From Chryseobacterium foetidum (GTDB taxonomy: Bacteria > Bacteroidota > Bacteroidia > Flavobacteriales > Weeksellaceae): DNA of 64,000 nt. A model generated the notes under the pieces. That model was not told the origin of the DNA and did not search any database. It saw only the letters and a list, made by a program, of their open reading frames with translations. Position numbers and translations under genes: made by a program. Location of the stretch: contig NZ_JAMXIA010000002.1 in assembly GCF_025457425.1 (NCBI RefSeq), positions 124,001-188,000 of the forward strand. The letters are read 5' to 3'. This document shows positions 63,622-64,000 of the stretch, one piece after another. How positions within the stretch are numbered: position 1 is the stretch's first letter; every line of letters begins with the position of its first letter.

Positions 63622-64000
63622 ATAGGAGTTAATTGATACAACAGATTAGACGCTAATTTTTCCTAATTCTGAACAGGATTAACCTATTTAATAGTCAATG
63701 ATCTATTTTAGGGGTCTGCGCATCATACAGCGGATGAATACGCTAGAGTTTATTCCTTTACCCAGCTTATTATTTTGGTGAAACTTCTGTGTCGTATCTA
63801 TCAATTCAATATTTCTGACAAATATTGAATCAAATAATGTAAATAAACCCGTCGTTGGAAGATAGTCTATTTTTACAAGAGTATTAAACTTAATTTTTTT
63901 TACTGCTAATCAGTACCTCATAATTCAACCGTTCATTTTCAATCCAGAAATATTAATCTATTTTTCATTCATAATGTTATAATTTGTACAGATAAAACCA
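63622..64000. other. end of window, no gene seen
   Basis: The last 379 bp show no open frame with a recognisable product on either strand. AT-rich; a gene may start beyond the edge. Confidence 0.35.

Noticed and set aside
1-64000. CRISPR arrays, tRNA or rRNA genes
   Set aside because: No regular repeat-spacer array, tRNA cloverleaf or rRNA sequence was noticed on either strand.

Overview
The window looks like a chromosomal segment of an AT-rich Flavobacteriia bacterium, most likely Chryseobacterium or a close Weeksellaceae relative. The grounds are type IX secretion (T9SS) C-terminal sorting domains, Bacteroidetes promoters (TAnnTTTG at -7), a CTnDOT-like traA-traQ conjugation block, RteC, a DUF6520 peptide, TPR-AraC regulators, and the lack of Shine-Dalgarno sequences. 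I see no tRNA, rRNA or CRISPR. All family names come from reading the sequence, not from database searches.

Layout. (1) 0-9.5 kb: an HxlR regulator with the 5' end of a divergent gene, a DUF429 protein, an FGGY gluconokinase-type kinase, a large T9SS-secreted repeat protein, and an SOS-type module (umuD-umuC with a divergent SRAP/YedK gene). (2) 9.8-21.4 kb: two small-protein clusters, each divergent from a membrane-anchored TPR-AraC regulator. The first is an operon of seven tiny membrane-protein genes, one broken by a stop. The second has a lipoprotein, a Cys-containing 57-residue peptide, a MauE-type membrane protein and a DUF6520 peptide. An IS1182-type element lies between them; an rteC homologue and a LuxR-type regulator follow. 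(3) 21.7-28.6 kb: a 1631-residue PKD/Ig-like T9SS surface protein and a paralogue of the secreted protein at 3.9 kb, followed by a scrap of a third copy.

(4) 29.7-45.4 kb: the core of an integrative conjugative element. mobC-mobB-mobA (coupling ATPase, relaxase, accessory) are on the minus strand. An oriT-like inverted repeat follows, then traA, a DUF3408 gene, traD, a strong terminator, and traE-F-G-I-J-K-L-M-N-O-Q on the plus strand. No integrase, primase or traH is visible. Immediately right of the tra terminator are a broken AbiEii-type toxin gene and a decayed duplicate of the 3' end of the gluconokinase found intact at 1.5-3.0 kb. This suggests that much of 3-46 kb is an inserted or rearranged island.

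(5) 46.5-64 kb: a zincin-like protein, a secreted protein, a Fic gene with an autoregulatory-type operator and a one-base frameshift, decayed sequence, a sigma-region-2-only protein, a response regulator and a Crp/Fnr regulator. Ion-transport genes follow (ClC chloride channel, nhaA-DUF389 operon, and an APC permease whose ninth codon is a TGA stop), then a four-PAS histidine kinase with its response regulator.

No single unmistakably new system is obvious. The best candidates are the two regulator-plus-small-protein clusters at 9.8-13.3 kb and 15.1-19.4 kb. Several genes carry single lesions (Fic, APC permease, one tiny membrane protein, AbiEii), which could be real decay or, for the first two, sequencing error.
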